From Kappaphycus alvarezii (taxonomy: Eukaryota > Rhodophyta > Florideophyceae > Gigartinales > Solieriaceae), in contig NADL03000566.1 in NCBI GenBank assembly GCA_002205965.3, positions 62,001-126,000 on the forward strand: 64,000 bases of DNA. Direction: 5' to 3'. The notes under the pieces are model-generated. The model saw nothing but the letters and a program-made list of their open reading frames with translations, was not told where the DNA came from and searched no databases. The translations under genes and the position numbers were made by a program. Numbering within the stretch: position 1 is the stretch's first letter; the number at the start of each line of letters is the position of its first letter. Shown piece after piece: positions 1-7,791 of this stretch.

Positions 1-1874
1 GTCATCGTTGGTGGAGTGCAATGCCCAAAGTGCGAGAGAAACGAAAGCGAACCGATGCGATAACACTCTCCGTCGACGCACGCTTCGACTCCGCCGCCAA
101 GCGCAGTCTGCACCGCATCTCGAGGTACCGTCGCGGCTCGGTGATCGTGTGCGCTGACCTTCGAGTCCTCCGAATTCGCTTCGGGTTGACGATCGGATCC
201 GAATTCAACCAGCGCCGATGCTACAGGATGGCAGGCATGATGCTCGATCGCGGCAACAATGGGCTGAAGCTCCGAGTCTCCGATCCATTCGACCACGCGG
301 AGTCGTCCTTCGGTCAGCGTGCCGGTTTTATCGAAAAAGAAGGTCAGCGGTCGCTGAAGGAGATCAAACGCGTTGGCATTTTTGATGAGAATGCCTGCAC
401 GTGCAGCTTGTCCTATCGCCGCGGTGACGGCTAGGGGCGTGGCAAGGCCCAGGGCACAGGGACAGCTGATCACCAAAACGGCGATGGCACGATCTAGAGC
501 GTCTTGGGCTGAGATCTCGAACCCGAGGAGAAAGCCCACGGCAGCCAGGAGTAGCACCGCGACCACAAACCAACCAGCAAGACGATCGGCTCGCTGAACA
601 CTAGGCGTGGTTGGGGTACCCTCGAGCACGCGTTCCACCAGGCGACCGATACGACTGTCTGCTCCAGCTTGAGTTGTCCTGACGATGAATGTCTTGCTGA
701 GATTGGCTGTACCTGCCGAAACCTCGCTTCCTATCTGTACAGCCCGAGGTCTGCTCTCGCCACTCAACCACGATTCATCGACATGGCTTTCGCCGCTGAC
801 GATCTCGCCGTCGACGGGAATACTCTCGCCAGCGCGCACCTCAACACGATCGCCGATCACGAGTGACGCCACTGCAACCTCTTCTATGCGATCAGCCCCC
901 GAGCTCGACAACGTCTCTAAGCGTCGAGCATGGCGCGGGCAGAGTGTGTGGCGCATTTTAGAAGCGTCCGAAGCGCGTCGTTGCTGGCGTCGCTCGAGAT
1001 AGCGTCCGACTAGGAGCAAAAGCACCAGCGTGAGCAAAGAATCGAAATAGATTTCCCCTACGCCCCTGATCGTATGAAGCGCGCTAAAGAAAAACCCAGT
1101 GACCAAGCCAACACTGATTGGCAAATCCATATGTGGACGTCGAAGTCGAAATGAGCTCCAAGCGCCGCGAAGAAAAGGGCGCGCGCAGAAGAGCAGTGCA
1201 GGAAGAGACACTGCAAGGCTTGCCCAGCGGAAGAAGGTACGCACGCCTTGGTCGATTCCTGACGCCTCACCGCTGTAGAGCGCAGCGGCCATCAACATCA
1301 CGTTGCCAGTAGCGGCGAATGCGACCGCAATGCGGATCCACTCGCGGCGCTCCTCGGCACGACGCAATCGGTCGGCTTCAGATCGGTGGTAGGGATGCGG
1401 GGTGTACCCCAATCGATCCAGAGTTCGCGCGATTTCGGAGAGCTTTACTGCCCCGGCTTCGAATTCGATTCGGGCGACCGAGTTCGCCATATTCAGACGA
1501 CTGTGATGTACCCCATCAACCAAAGCTGGCAGTTTCTCTACGAGCCACATGCAGCCGGCGCAGTGGACCCCATCGAGATAGAGTTCGATCGATGCGGTAC
1601 CGTCCTCGCCTACGGCCAAATAACGCGCGTGAAATTCCTCGTGGTCAAACTCCGGAAAGCCTCTTCCCGATGGGGTGGCAGGTTGAATCTCAGCGACCTT
1701 GAGCTCACGCAGCCGATAATACTCGTCCAAACCTTGAGCGCGTAAGAAGTGGTACACCGCATCGCACCCCGAGCAACAAAACGCCGGAGCGTCGTTGTTG
1801 AAGCGATCCTCCGGCACCGGGAGCCCGCAGTGGGCACACCCTGCGATCGGGTCGTCAGCTGGTGAACAAACCAT
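1..1874 (-). CDS. ccoI: CcoI/FixI-type copper P-type ATPase, partial (runs off left edge)
   Basis: This is a P1B-type ATPase that supplies copper for cbb3 oxidase assembly in the inner membrane. The frame is open from the ATG at 1874 to position 1, so 624 codons are visible and the C-terminus lies outside the window. In order I see an N-terminal cysteine-rich metal-binding region (CAHC near residue 13, CCSGC near 34), an HMA domain with HCAAC near residue 104, the membrane copper motif CPC at 471-473, and the phosphorylation motif DKTGT starting at D515. Its start overlaps the stop of the upstream membrane-protein gene (TGATG), which suggests translational coupling. It is the last visible gene of the ccoNO-Q-P-G-H operon. 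Position in that operon favours CcoI over a general copper exporter such as CopA. Confidence 0.93.
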   Translation of the reverse strand, partial: MVCSPADDPIAGCAHCGLPVPEDRFNNDAPAFCCSGCDAVYHFLRAQGLDEYYRLRELKVAEIQPATPSGRGFPEFDHEEFHARYLAVGEDGTASIELYLDGVHCAGCMWLVEKLPALVDGVHHSRLNMANSVARIEFEAGAVKLSEIARTLDRLGYTPHPYHRSEADRLRRAEERREWIRIAVAFAATGNVMLMAAALYSGEASGIDQGVRTFFRWASLAVSLPALLFCARPFLRGAWSSFRLRRPHMDLPISVGLVTGFFFSALHTIRGVGEIYFDSLLTLVLLLLVGRYLERRQQRRASDASKMRHTLCPRHARRLETLSSSGADRIEEVAVASLVIGDRVEVRAGESIPVDGEIVSGESHVDESWLSGESRPRAVQIGSEVSAGTANLSKTFIVRTTQAGADSRIGRLVERVLEGTPTTPSVQRADRLAGWFVVAVLLLAAVGFLLGFEISAQDALDRAIAVLVISCPCALGLATPLAVTAAIGQAARAGILIKNANAFDLLQRPLTFFFDKTGTLTEGRLRVVEWIGDSELQPIVAAIEHHACHPVASALVEFGSDRQPEANSEDSKVSAHDHRAATVPRDAVQTALGGGVEACVDGECYRIGSLSFLSHFGHCTPPTM

Positions 1875-2620
1875 CAGTGGCAAGTCCCTTGTGCTGCCTC
1901 CGGAATAGACAGAGGGGCGTATCCTGACACCTGGCTGGCGTGGGATTGTAATGCCGTCCCATGGTGAATGTGCTCGATCCGATAAAGCCGGGTGGCCACA
2001 GTGAAGAGACCCATAACAACTAGAGTTGCTGCGGAGATCACCGGTGCGTGACGTCGCAGTGGTCCGATGAGCGTCCTGGCACCAGCTCCGAGGACCACGA
2101 GACCTGGAAGCGTGCCGATCCAAAAGGCCACCATCGTGGCAGCTCCAAGAGCCGGGCTACCGCTCCCTGAGGCCGCAGCAACGAAGGCGTAGAGCCAACC
2201 GCACGGGAGCAAGGCGGATCCGATTCCGAAGGCGAAAGGACGAATACTCCAGGGAACTCGGTGGAGGAGTTTTAAGGCTCGTTGGATTCCGCCGAAGAGC
2301 CTCGTCGTCGCGCTTGGCTTTCTTCCTCGGATGTGGCGAATGATCGTGAAAGTGCCCCAACCCGTTAAAAATGCAGCGCTCAGCAACCCGGTCAAACCAG
2401 AAACGCCCATGAATGTCCCACCGAAGTTCACCACTTCACCCAGAAGCCCACCGAATAGACCTAAGACGACATAAGCTACTAAACGTCCCCCGTGGTAGAT
2501 GGCCTGAGCCGATAAGTGTCTGTCTTCACCGGCGGCAAAAACCATCAGTGGCCCGCACATCCCCACGCAATGGAGATTGCCGAGAAGAGACGCCCCGAGC
2601 ACGGTGAAAAACATCGTCAT
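1874..2620 (-). CDS. TauE/SafE-like (DsbD_2 type) membrane protein of the cco operon
   Basis: A 248-residue polytopic membrane protein. The N-terminus carries the pattern NLHCVGMCGP, typical of the DsbD_2 / sulfite exporter TauE-SafE-like proteins that often sit between ccoH and ccoI in cbb3 oxidase operons. Hydrophobic segments recur along the whole length, about six, and a GSALLPCGWLY segment falls near the middle. The two Cys-containing motifs suggest metal or thiol handling during oxidase maturation, possibly copper delivery; that role is inference. The start overlaps the ccoH stop (ATGA) and the stop overlaps the ccoI start (TGATG), so it belongs firmly to this operon. Confidence 0.85.
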   Translation of the reverse strand: MTMFFTVLGASLLGNLHCVGMCGPLMVFAAGEDRHLSAQAIYHGGRLVAYVVLGLFGGLLGEVVNFGGTFMGVSGLTGLLSAAFLTGWGTFTIIRHIRGRKPSATTRLFGGIQRALKLLHRVPWSIRPFAFGIGSALLPCGWLYAFVAAASGSGSPALGAATMVAFWIGTLPGLVVLGAGARTLIGPLRRHAPVISAATLVVMGLFTVATRLYRIEHIHHGTALQSHASQVSGYAPLSIPEAAQGTCH

Positions 2621-3114
2621 GGGAGCGCCGCGTCTTGAGGGGCCGGGATGTTGACGCGCGCTTTATGAAGAAAACGCTCACCTCCGCGCTCGGCGACGAA
2701 AGAAAACTCCCATAAACCTGGGCGGCAGCCTGGGAGGCGAGCCGAGTAGTCGCCCGAGTGGTGGCTCAGAGAAGCGTGAAGCAGTCGATTGCTTCGTGCC
2801 AGGTGAACTGCGTCCAAACTCAGATCTGCGTCAGCTATAGGCCGGCCAAATTTGTCCTTGAGCTTCGTTCGAACGAGAAGACATCCATCGTGGTGACGAC
2901 GTTCGAGAGATACATCGAGCTCGATTGACCACCCAAGCGCTTGGCTTTCATATTCAGCCCGACGAGATGCGTCCCAGTCGATCGCCTTTTGATAATAGTC
3001 TGGCTCTATGGCGAAAGAAGGGTCATCGGCTGCGCGTAGCACCATGGCAACGTTCAGAACGACGCCACCGACCAGAAGTGCGGTCAGAAACCAGGGCCAA
3101 TAAGCCCCTCTCAT
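2617..3114 (-). CDS. ccoH: FixH/CcoH family cbb3 oxidase assembly protein
   Basis: A 165-residue protein with one N-terminal membrane segment (about residues 7-28) followed by a periplasmic domain. The segment AADDPSFAIEPDYYQKAIDW matches the FixH family, where a conserved YYxKAxxWD pattern follows the membrane anchor. CcoH helps assemble or stabilise the cbb3 oxidase with CcoG and CcoI. The start overlaps the ccoG stop as ATGA (3111-3114), and its own stop overlaps the next gene in the same way. Length is normal for the family. Confidence 0.88.
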   Translation of the reverse strand: MRGAYWPWFLTALLVGGVVLNVAMVLRAADDPSFAIEPDYYQKAIDWDASRRAEYESQALGWSIELDVSLERRHHDGCLLVRTKLKDKFGRPIADADLSLDAVHLARSNRLLHASLSHHSGDYSARLPGCRPGLWEFSFVAERGGERFLHKARVNIPAPQDAALP

Positions 3115-4526
3115 GGCGTACGTCCGGGCTCAGAGGGCCCAAGTAGACGGAAGTTCTTAGTGATGACATGGCCGCTATCCGAGCGCACTTCAAAATTGAG
3201 CTGACGTGAGCCTCCTTCAAAGCTCTCGGGGGAGGCGAACACGAACACCGTGGTGCTGTCCGTGTGCTGCCCAGGAACCGGAAACGGGTTGATCGGAGCA
3301 ACGAGTTGGACATCAGAGCTATCGGTTACCGCGATCGTGTAGCGGGCGGATTGGTCGGTGCGGTTGGCGATTCGAAAGCGGATGGTGCTCTGAATGCGGC
3401 CGTCATCGGTGACGGTAAACGACGCTCCCGGCAAGCGAAGAAGCTCCACTTGAAAGCTGCCGGTGGATCCGATGACGCGAACGAGGGTGATGAGAAGCCC
3501 AAGAAGGAGGGCGAAATAGAGAATCGTTCTGAAGCGCAAGAGGCGCGACGGTTCACCTTGTTCGAGAGTTCGCTCGCTAGAGTAGCGGATCAGACCGCGC
3601 GGGGAACCAAGAGAATCCATGATCCGATCGCAGGCGTCGATGCACTGAGCGCATCCAATGCACTCAAGTTGCAAACCGTCGCGAATATCGATGCCGGTGG
3701 GGCAGGTGTGAACGCATGCGTGGCAATCAATGCAATCACCGAATTTGCGTTCTTGTATCCCCCCGCGGAGTTCTTTTGCTGCGCGTTTGTTGCGAGGTTC
3801 ACCGCGGCGAGGATCGTAACCGATGACGAGAGAATCACGGTCGAGCAGCGCCGATTGCAGCCGAGCGTAGGGGCAGACAACCGTGCACATTTGCTCGCGA
3901 AAATACGAGAAGTCGAACATCATCAACGCAACGGTTCCGACCATGACGACAAACGAGCCCGGATGCTCAACGGGAGAGCGCGTTACCCAGTCGCGCAATG
4001 CGTCAACGCCGACGAAGTAGGCTAAGAAGGTGTGCGCTAGGGCGATCGAGAACGACAGAAACAGCGCATATTTCGCAACATTAGCTAAAGCACTTCGAGT
4101 TCGGGAGTGAGTGTCTCGCCGCCAACGTTCGAGTGCTCGTTCGACGGGTCGGAAAAGAAGTTCCATATAGACCGTCTGAGGACATCCCCAACCACACCAA
4201 ACCCGACCCAAGATCGCGGTGACAAAAAATACCCCGATAAAGATGCCGAGCATCGTGAGCATCAACACCAGAGTATCCGTGGCCATGAAGGTGTGACCGA
4301 CAAAAGTGAACTGTCGAGCTGGGATATTGAGCCAAACTGCCGGTCGGCCATTGATTTCAATCCAGGGGAGCGCCACGAAAATCGCGATCAAGATCCAGCC
4401 TACCCAACGACGGGCATCCAAAAAACGCCCGGGCGAGAGCTTAGGCGTGAGCCAACGCCGACTACCGTCGGGGTTGAGTGTTGGCAGTACCCGTTCTTCG
4501 GCAGTGGCAAAAGCGGGCTCCTTCAT
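3111..4526 (-). CDS. ccoG: Cytochrome c oxidase accessory protein CcoG (FixG)
   Basis: A 471-residue membrane-bound iron-sulfur protein of the FixG/CcoG family, implicated in copper reduction during cbb3 assembly. Several membrane segments occupy the first half, followed by two ferredoxin-type clusters: CIDCHACVHTCP near residue 262 and CIGCAQCIDACD about 30 residues later. The membrane part also contains VWCGWGCPQTVYME, a family signature. The C-terminal third is a periplasmic beta-sandwich domain, as in other CcoG proteins. ATGA overlaps at both ends place it in tight translational coupling between ccoP and ccoH. Confidence 0.95.
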   Translation of the reverse strand: MKEPAFATAEERVLPTLNPDGSRRWLTPKLSPGRFLDARRWVGWILIAIFVALPWIEINGRPAVWLNIPARQFTFVGHTFMATDTLVLMLTMLGIFIGVFFVTAILGRVWCGWGCPQTVYMELLFRPVERALERWRRDTHSRTRSALANVAKYALFLSFSIALAHTFLAYFVGVDALRDWVTRSPVEHPGSFVVMVGTVALMMFDFSYFREQMCTVVCPYARLQSALLDRDSLVIGYDPRRGEPRNKRAAKELRGGIQERKFGDCIDCHACVHTCPTGIDIRDGLQLECIGCAQCIDACDRIMDSLGSPRGLIRYSSERTLEQGEPSRLLRFRTILYFALLLGLLITLVRVIGSTGSFQVELLRLPGASFTVTDDGRIQSTIRFRIANRTDQSARYTIAVTDSSDVQLVAPINPFPVPGQHTDSTTVFVFASPESFEGGSRQLNFEVRSDSGHVITKNFRLLGPSEPGRTP

Positions 4527-5137
4527 CGCTCGGTACCTTTCGCCGTCGCGTCCCCCGCTTCGATCCGATCGCCCTGGGGTTCTTTTCCTGGGAGCTTCTT
4601 TCCGCGCATTGAACCGACGTAGGCTACCACATGGTTGAGCTCCTCAGGACTGAGTTGGCGATCCCATGCAGGCATACCCTTCTCCAAGACACCCTGTGAG
4701 ACGACCGTATAGATGCCTTGAAGCTTGCCGCCACCGTGGATCCAGTACATGTCAGTCAGATTGGGACCTATCTGACCTTCACCCTGAGATCCGTGGCATG
4801 CTTGACAGTTATTGACGTAAATTTGCTGTCCAGAACTCAGCGCTGAAGAGTCATCAAGAAGGGAATTGAGTATCTCTGGGGTGACTTCCGTGGCGCCATC
4901 AGTTGATGCCAATGCCGTGCTTCGCTGGGCGGTATCGAATGCATCAAGCTCAGCTTGATATTCTTGATCGATCCCCGGCCCATTCCCGAGTTCGTAGTGG
5001 ATAAAGTACAGAACACCGAATACTACGGTGGCAACGAAGAGGTTGATCCACCACTTGGGCATGGGGTTGTCGTACTCTTGGATCCCGTCGTAGCTGTGCC
5101 CTTCGAGTAATTTTCCCTCGTCATTGTGATCACTCAT
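4523..5137 (-). CDS. ccoP: cbb3 oxidase subunit III, CcoP, short form with one c-type heme motif
   Basis: A 204-residue membrane-anchored cytochrome c. The N-terminus has the FixP_N layout, YDNPMPKWW followed by one membrane helix (about residues 33-50). A single heme-binding motif, CQACH, lies at residues 111-115, and the GMPAWD segment further on contains the methionine expected to be the axial ligand. Classical CcoP is about 300 residues with two CxxCH motifs, so this one lacks a heme domain. ATG overlaps the ccoQ stop by 8 bases and the stop overlaps ccoG as ATGA. The call is firm; the loss of one heme changes the presumed electron path. Confidence 0.92.
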   Translation of the reverse strand: MSDHNDEGKLLEGHSYDGIQEYDNPMPKWWINLFVATVVFGVLYFIHYELGNGPGIDQEYQAELDAFDTAQRSTALASTDGATEVTPEILNSLLDDSSALSSGQQIYVNNCQACHGSQGEGQIGPNLTDMYWIHGGGKLQGIYTVVSQGVLEKGMPAWDRQLSPEELNHVVAYVGSMRGKKLPGKEPQGDRIEAGDATAKGTER

Positions 5138-5324
5138 CGCCTTTTCCCCGCAGTGTTATCGCATCGTCTCTCAGTGGGATAAGTTTCGCGGCTGCGTAGC
5201 TTTCTGTACGTCGTCGACTAAAAACTCGACGAAGTACAAAAAAGAAGATGGTCAAGAAAATGATAAGGCCAATGGATGGCCATATCGCCAGATTCATGTG
5301 ACCAATAATATCACTGAGTCTCAT
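5130..5324 (-). CDS. ccoQ: CcoQ-like small membrane subunit
   Basis: A 64-residue protein with one hydrophobic segment (about residues 12-33) followed by a basic stretch FSRRR and a short polar tail. Size, topology and location between the catalytic subunit and ccoP identify it as a CcoQ/FixQ-like subunit, which stabilises the cbb3 complex. Sequence similarity in this family is too weak to judge by eye. The start lies 14 bases inside the end of ccoNO and the end overlaps ccoP by 8 bases. Confidence 0.75.
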   Translation of the reverse strand: MRLSDIIGHMNLAIWPSIGLIIFLTIFFFVLRRVFSRRRTESYAAAKLIPLRDDAITLRGKGDE

Positions 5325-7569
5325 CGTGAACTCCCGTAAATTCGGCGGTTGGGCCGACGTCGTCGCCGTCCTTCGGTAGGTCTTTGAAAATGTCGGTTCC
5401 GAGGCGCTGGAGATAGGCGATAAGTGCGGTGATTTCTTTGCTCGCGAGTCCGGAAGGGCCTCCTTGGTTTTCGATTTCCTGGGCTATCTGACCTGCCTGT
5501 GTGCGAGCCATGGTCTCGGCTGAACGCACCGCTTCGCCGTAGGGCACGCCTAGCATGACCATCACATCGACTCGCGGTTGAATGACTGAAAAGTCAATGT
5601 CACTCTCCAACATCCACGGGTAGGGAGGCATAATCGATTGCGATACTATCTCCTGAGGATTGGCCATGTGGCGCACATGCCAAAGGTGAGGGTATTTGCC
5701 GCCGATGCGGTGGAGATCGGGCCCGATGCGTCGAGAGCCCCATTGAAAAGGACGATCGTAAACAAATTCGCCGGGCTTACTGTACTCGCCGTAGCGCTCG
5801 GTTTCGTGGCGAAACGGTCGGATCATCTGTGAGTGGCAATTGTAGCAACCCTCGCTCACGTAGATGTCGCGACCGTAGAGCTCGAGGGGGGTGTAGGGTT
5901 GAACCGACGCTATGGTGGGTACATTGCTGCGGATCAAAAAAGTCGGAATGATCTCGAAGAGCGAGGCTACGATCACCGAGATCGTAACCCAGATCGTAAA
6001 TCGCAGCGGCTTTCCTTCCCAGATTCGATGCCATTTCGCCTCCAAGAAGTAGGCGATCCTGTAGCCCATATTCAGTGTTGGAGCGCCTATCTGCTCAAGC
6101 TTCGATCGAGGTGCTCTCTCGACAAGCTGAGGCAGAGGTGCTGCCTCATGAACAACGTCCTCGTAGCGAGCCGGGCGCATCCTCCAGGTCATCAATAGAT
6201 TGAAGCCAGCCATCGCGGTGCCGCTCAGAAAAAGCGTCCCGCCAACCAATCGAACCCAATACATGGGTATCAGTTGGATGACAGTCTCGACGAAATTTGG
6301 GTATGTTAGTCGGCCCGTTTCGTCGAACGCTCGCCACATGAGACCTTGAGTGACACCAGCGCTATAGATCGCGACGATATAAATCAGGATCCCCAGGGTC
6401 CCCAGCCAAAAATGGGTTTCGGCGAGCTTTTCACTCCAGAGTTTTTGGGTTTGGAAAAGCCGTGGTGCCAACCAATAGACCATGCCGAAGGTCATCATGC
6501 CGTTCCAACCAAGCGCTCCCGAATGAACATGCGCGATAGTCCAATCGGTGTAGTGGGATAGGGCATTGACGCTCTTGATTGACAATAAGGGGCCTTCAAA
6601 TGTCGACATACCGTAGAAGGTGATCCCCACAACAAAAAACTTAAGTACAGGATCGGCAGCGACTTTGTTCCAAGCGCCACGTAATGTCAGGAGACCGTTG
6701 ATCATTCCGCCCCAAGACGGCATCCACAGCATAACCGAAAACACCATGCCGAGGGTTGAGGCCCACTGCGGAAGCGAGGTGTAGTGAAGGTGGTGCGGGC
6801 CCGCCCAGATGTAGATGAAAACCAACGACCAGAAGTGGAGAATGGATAGACGATACGAGAAGACCGGACGATTCGCGGCTTTGGGCAGAAAGTAATACAT
6901 CAGTCCGAGGAATGGAGTGGTGAGGACGAAGGCGACAGCGTTATGGCCGTACCACCACTGCATGAACGCATCCTGAACACCGGCGTAGATCGTGTAACTC
7001 TTGAAGAGACCGGCCGGGAGCACGAGATTGTTGAAGATATGAAGGATCGCAGTGGTCACGATGGTTGCGATGTAAAACCAGATGGCGACGTAGAGATGGC
7101 GTTCGCGCCGTTTGGCGATAGTCATGAAGAAGTTGATGCCAAACGCCACCCACACCAGCGTGATGGCGAGGTCTATGGGCCATTCGAGCTCGGCGTACTC
7201 TCTGCTTTGGGTGATCCCGAACGGCAGCGTTACTGCCGCCGATAGAATGATGGCCTGCCAGCCCCAGAAGTGAATGGTCGAGAGGGTGTCGCTCCACATG
7301 CGCGCTTTGAGTAAGCGTTGGCTTGAGTAGTAAATTGCGGCGAAGACCGCGTTGCCGGCGAACGCGAAGATCGCAGCGTTGGTGTGAAGTGGCCGGAGTC
7401 GTCCAAAACTCGTAAATGAGAGCCCAAGGTTCGCTGCCGGCCATGCCATTTGAAGGGCAATGAGCACCCCGACCAGCATGGCGACGACGCCCCAGACTAT
7501 GGTCGCGCTCACAAATTTACGGACGACCGCATCGTCGTAAACGAATTTCTCAACAGCTGGCGAGTTCAT
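5311..7569 (-). CDS. ccoNO: cbb3 oxidase subunits I and II fused (CcoN-CcoO)
   Basis: A fusion of the catalytic heme-copper subunit CcoN (about residues 1-500) with the monoheme cytochrome CcoO (about 515-752). The CcoN part has about twelve membrane segments and signature stretches such as WWYGHNAVAFVLTTPFLG and HYTDWTIAHVHSGALGWNG, which contain metal-ligand histidines. The CcoO part is anchored by one helix and has CYNCH at residues 575-579. Usually these are two genes; fused forms are known in some lineages. A TTG at 7572 would add one residue, but the ATG at 7569 has a good ribosome-binding site (GGGGGA, 8 bases upstream), so I use it. First gene of the operon, with FNR-type boxes upstream. 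Confidence 0.95.
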   Translation of the reverse strand: MNSPAVEKFVYDDAVVRKFVSATIVWGVVAMLVGVLIALQMAWPAANLGLSFTSFGRLRPLHTNAAIFAFAGNAVFAAIYYSSQRLLKARMWSDTLSTIHFWGWQAIILSAAVTLPFGITQSREYAELEWPIDLAITLVWVAFGINFFMTIAKRRERHLYVAIWFYIATIVTTAILHIFNNLVLPAGLFKSYTIYAGVQDAFMQWWYGHNAVAFVLTTPFLGLMYYFLPKAANRPVFSYRLSILHFWSLVFIYIWAGPHHLHYTSLPQWASTLGMVFSVMLWMPSWGGMINGLLTLRGAWNKVAADPVLKFFVVGITFYGMSTFEGPLLSIKSVNALSHYTDWTIAHVHSGALGWNGMMTFGMVYWLAPRLFQTQKLWSEKLAETHFWLGTLGILIYIVAIYSAGVTQGLMWRAFDETGRLTYPNFVETVIQLIPMYWVRLVGGTLFLSGTAMAGFNLLMTWRMRPARYEDVVHEAAPLPQLVERAPRSKLEQIGAPTLNMGYRIAYFLEAKWHRIWEGKPLRFTIWVTISVIVASLFEIIPTFLIRSNVPTIASVQPYTPLELYGRDIYVSEGCYNCHSQMIRPFRHETERYGEYSKPGEFVYDRPFQWGSRRIGPDLHRIGGKYPHLWHVRHMANPQEIVSQSIMPPYPWMLESDIDFSVIQPRVDVMVMLGVPYGEAVRSAETMARTQAGQIAQEIENQGGPSGLASKEITALIAYLQRLGTDIFKDLPKDGDDVGPTAEFTGVHDETQ

Positions 7570-7606
7570 CAATAAGGTCCCCCAAGATCTCTACCGAAGT
7601 CATCAC

Positions 7607-7619
7607 GGCGGTAATGCTA
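7607..7619 (-). promoter_or_regulatory. Predicted ccoNO promoter: -10 element and start site
   Basis: On the minus strand TAGCAT (7619-7614) matches the -10 consensus at four of six positions. A start at about 7607 puts it exactly at -12 to -7 and places the centre of the first FNR box at -41.5, the class II activation distance. The resulting leader is about 38 bases. No -35 hexamer is expected for a class II promoter. Inference from spacing only. Confidence 0.55.
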
Positions 7620-7641
7620 GACGCGGCGGGGATGCTAAGCG

Positions 7642-7655
7642 TTGATCTGAATCAA
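7642..7655. promoter_or_regulatory. FNR/FixK-type operator, perfect palindrome (proximal)
   Basis: TTGATCTGAATCAA is a perfect TTGAT-N4-ATCAA match to the FNR/Anr/FixK consensus. It lies 73 bases upstream of ccoNO. Low-oxygen induction of cbb3 oxidases by FNR-family regulators is well established; the regulator gene itself is not in this window. The site also lies upstream of the divergent lon gene. Confidence 0.8.
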
Positions 7656-7663
7656 GTAACGAC

Positions 7664-7677
7664 TTGATCCGGATCAG
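7664..7677. promoter_or_regulatory. Second FNR/FixK-type operator (distal)
   Basis: TTGATCCGGATCAG matches the FNR consensus at nine of ten half-site positions. Its centre is 22 bp from that of the first box, about two helical turns, so two dimers could bind on the same DNA face (about -63.5 relative to the predicted ccoNO start). Confidence 0.65.
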
Positions 7678-7763
7678 GTAAAAACCTGCTCGTTTTTTGC
7701 TTCCGGTCTCGTCGGGTTGACCTGCTCGTGAATCGTCCTAGCTTGAAGTTATCAGCCGGCATG

Positions 7764-7785
7764 CCTCGGTTGACCCACCGAGGAG
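7764..7785 (+). promoter_or_regulatory. Hairpin covering the lon ribosome-binding site (possible RNA thermometer)
   Basis: CCTCGGT (7764-7770) and ACCGAGG (7777-7783) form a perfect 7-bp stem with a 6-base loop. The right arm includes the first bases of the lon Shine-Dalgarno sequence AGGAG (7781-7785), 6 bases before the ATG. In mRNA this would partly hide the ribosome-binding site. A weak heat-shock-like -35 (CTTGAA at 7742-7747) lies upstream, but its -10 match is poor. A function as a thermometer is inference. Confidence 0.45.
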
Positions 7786-7791
7786 ACTCTC

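Noticed and set aside
3264-4025. A 253-codon plus-strand ORF
   Set aside because: Antisense to ccoG, whose ferredoxin motifs are clear; no recognisable domain or ribosome-binding site.
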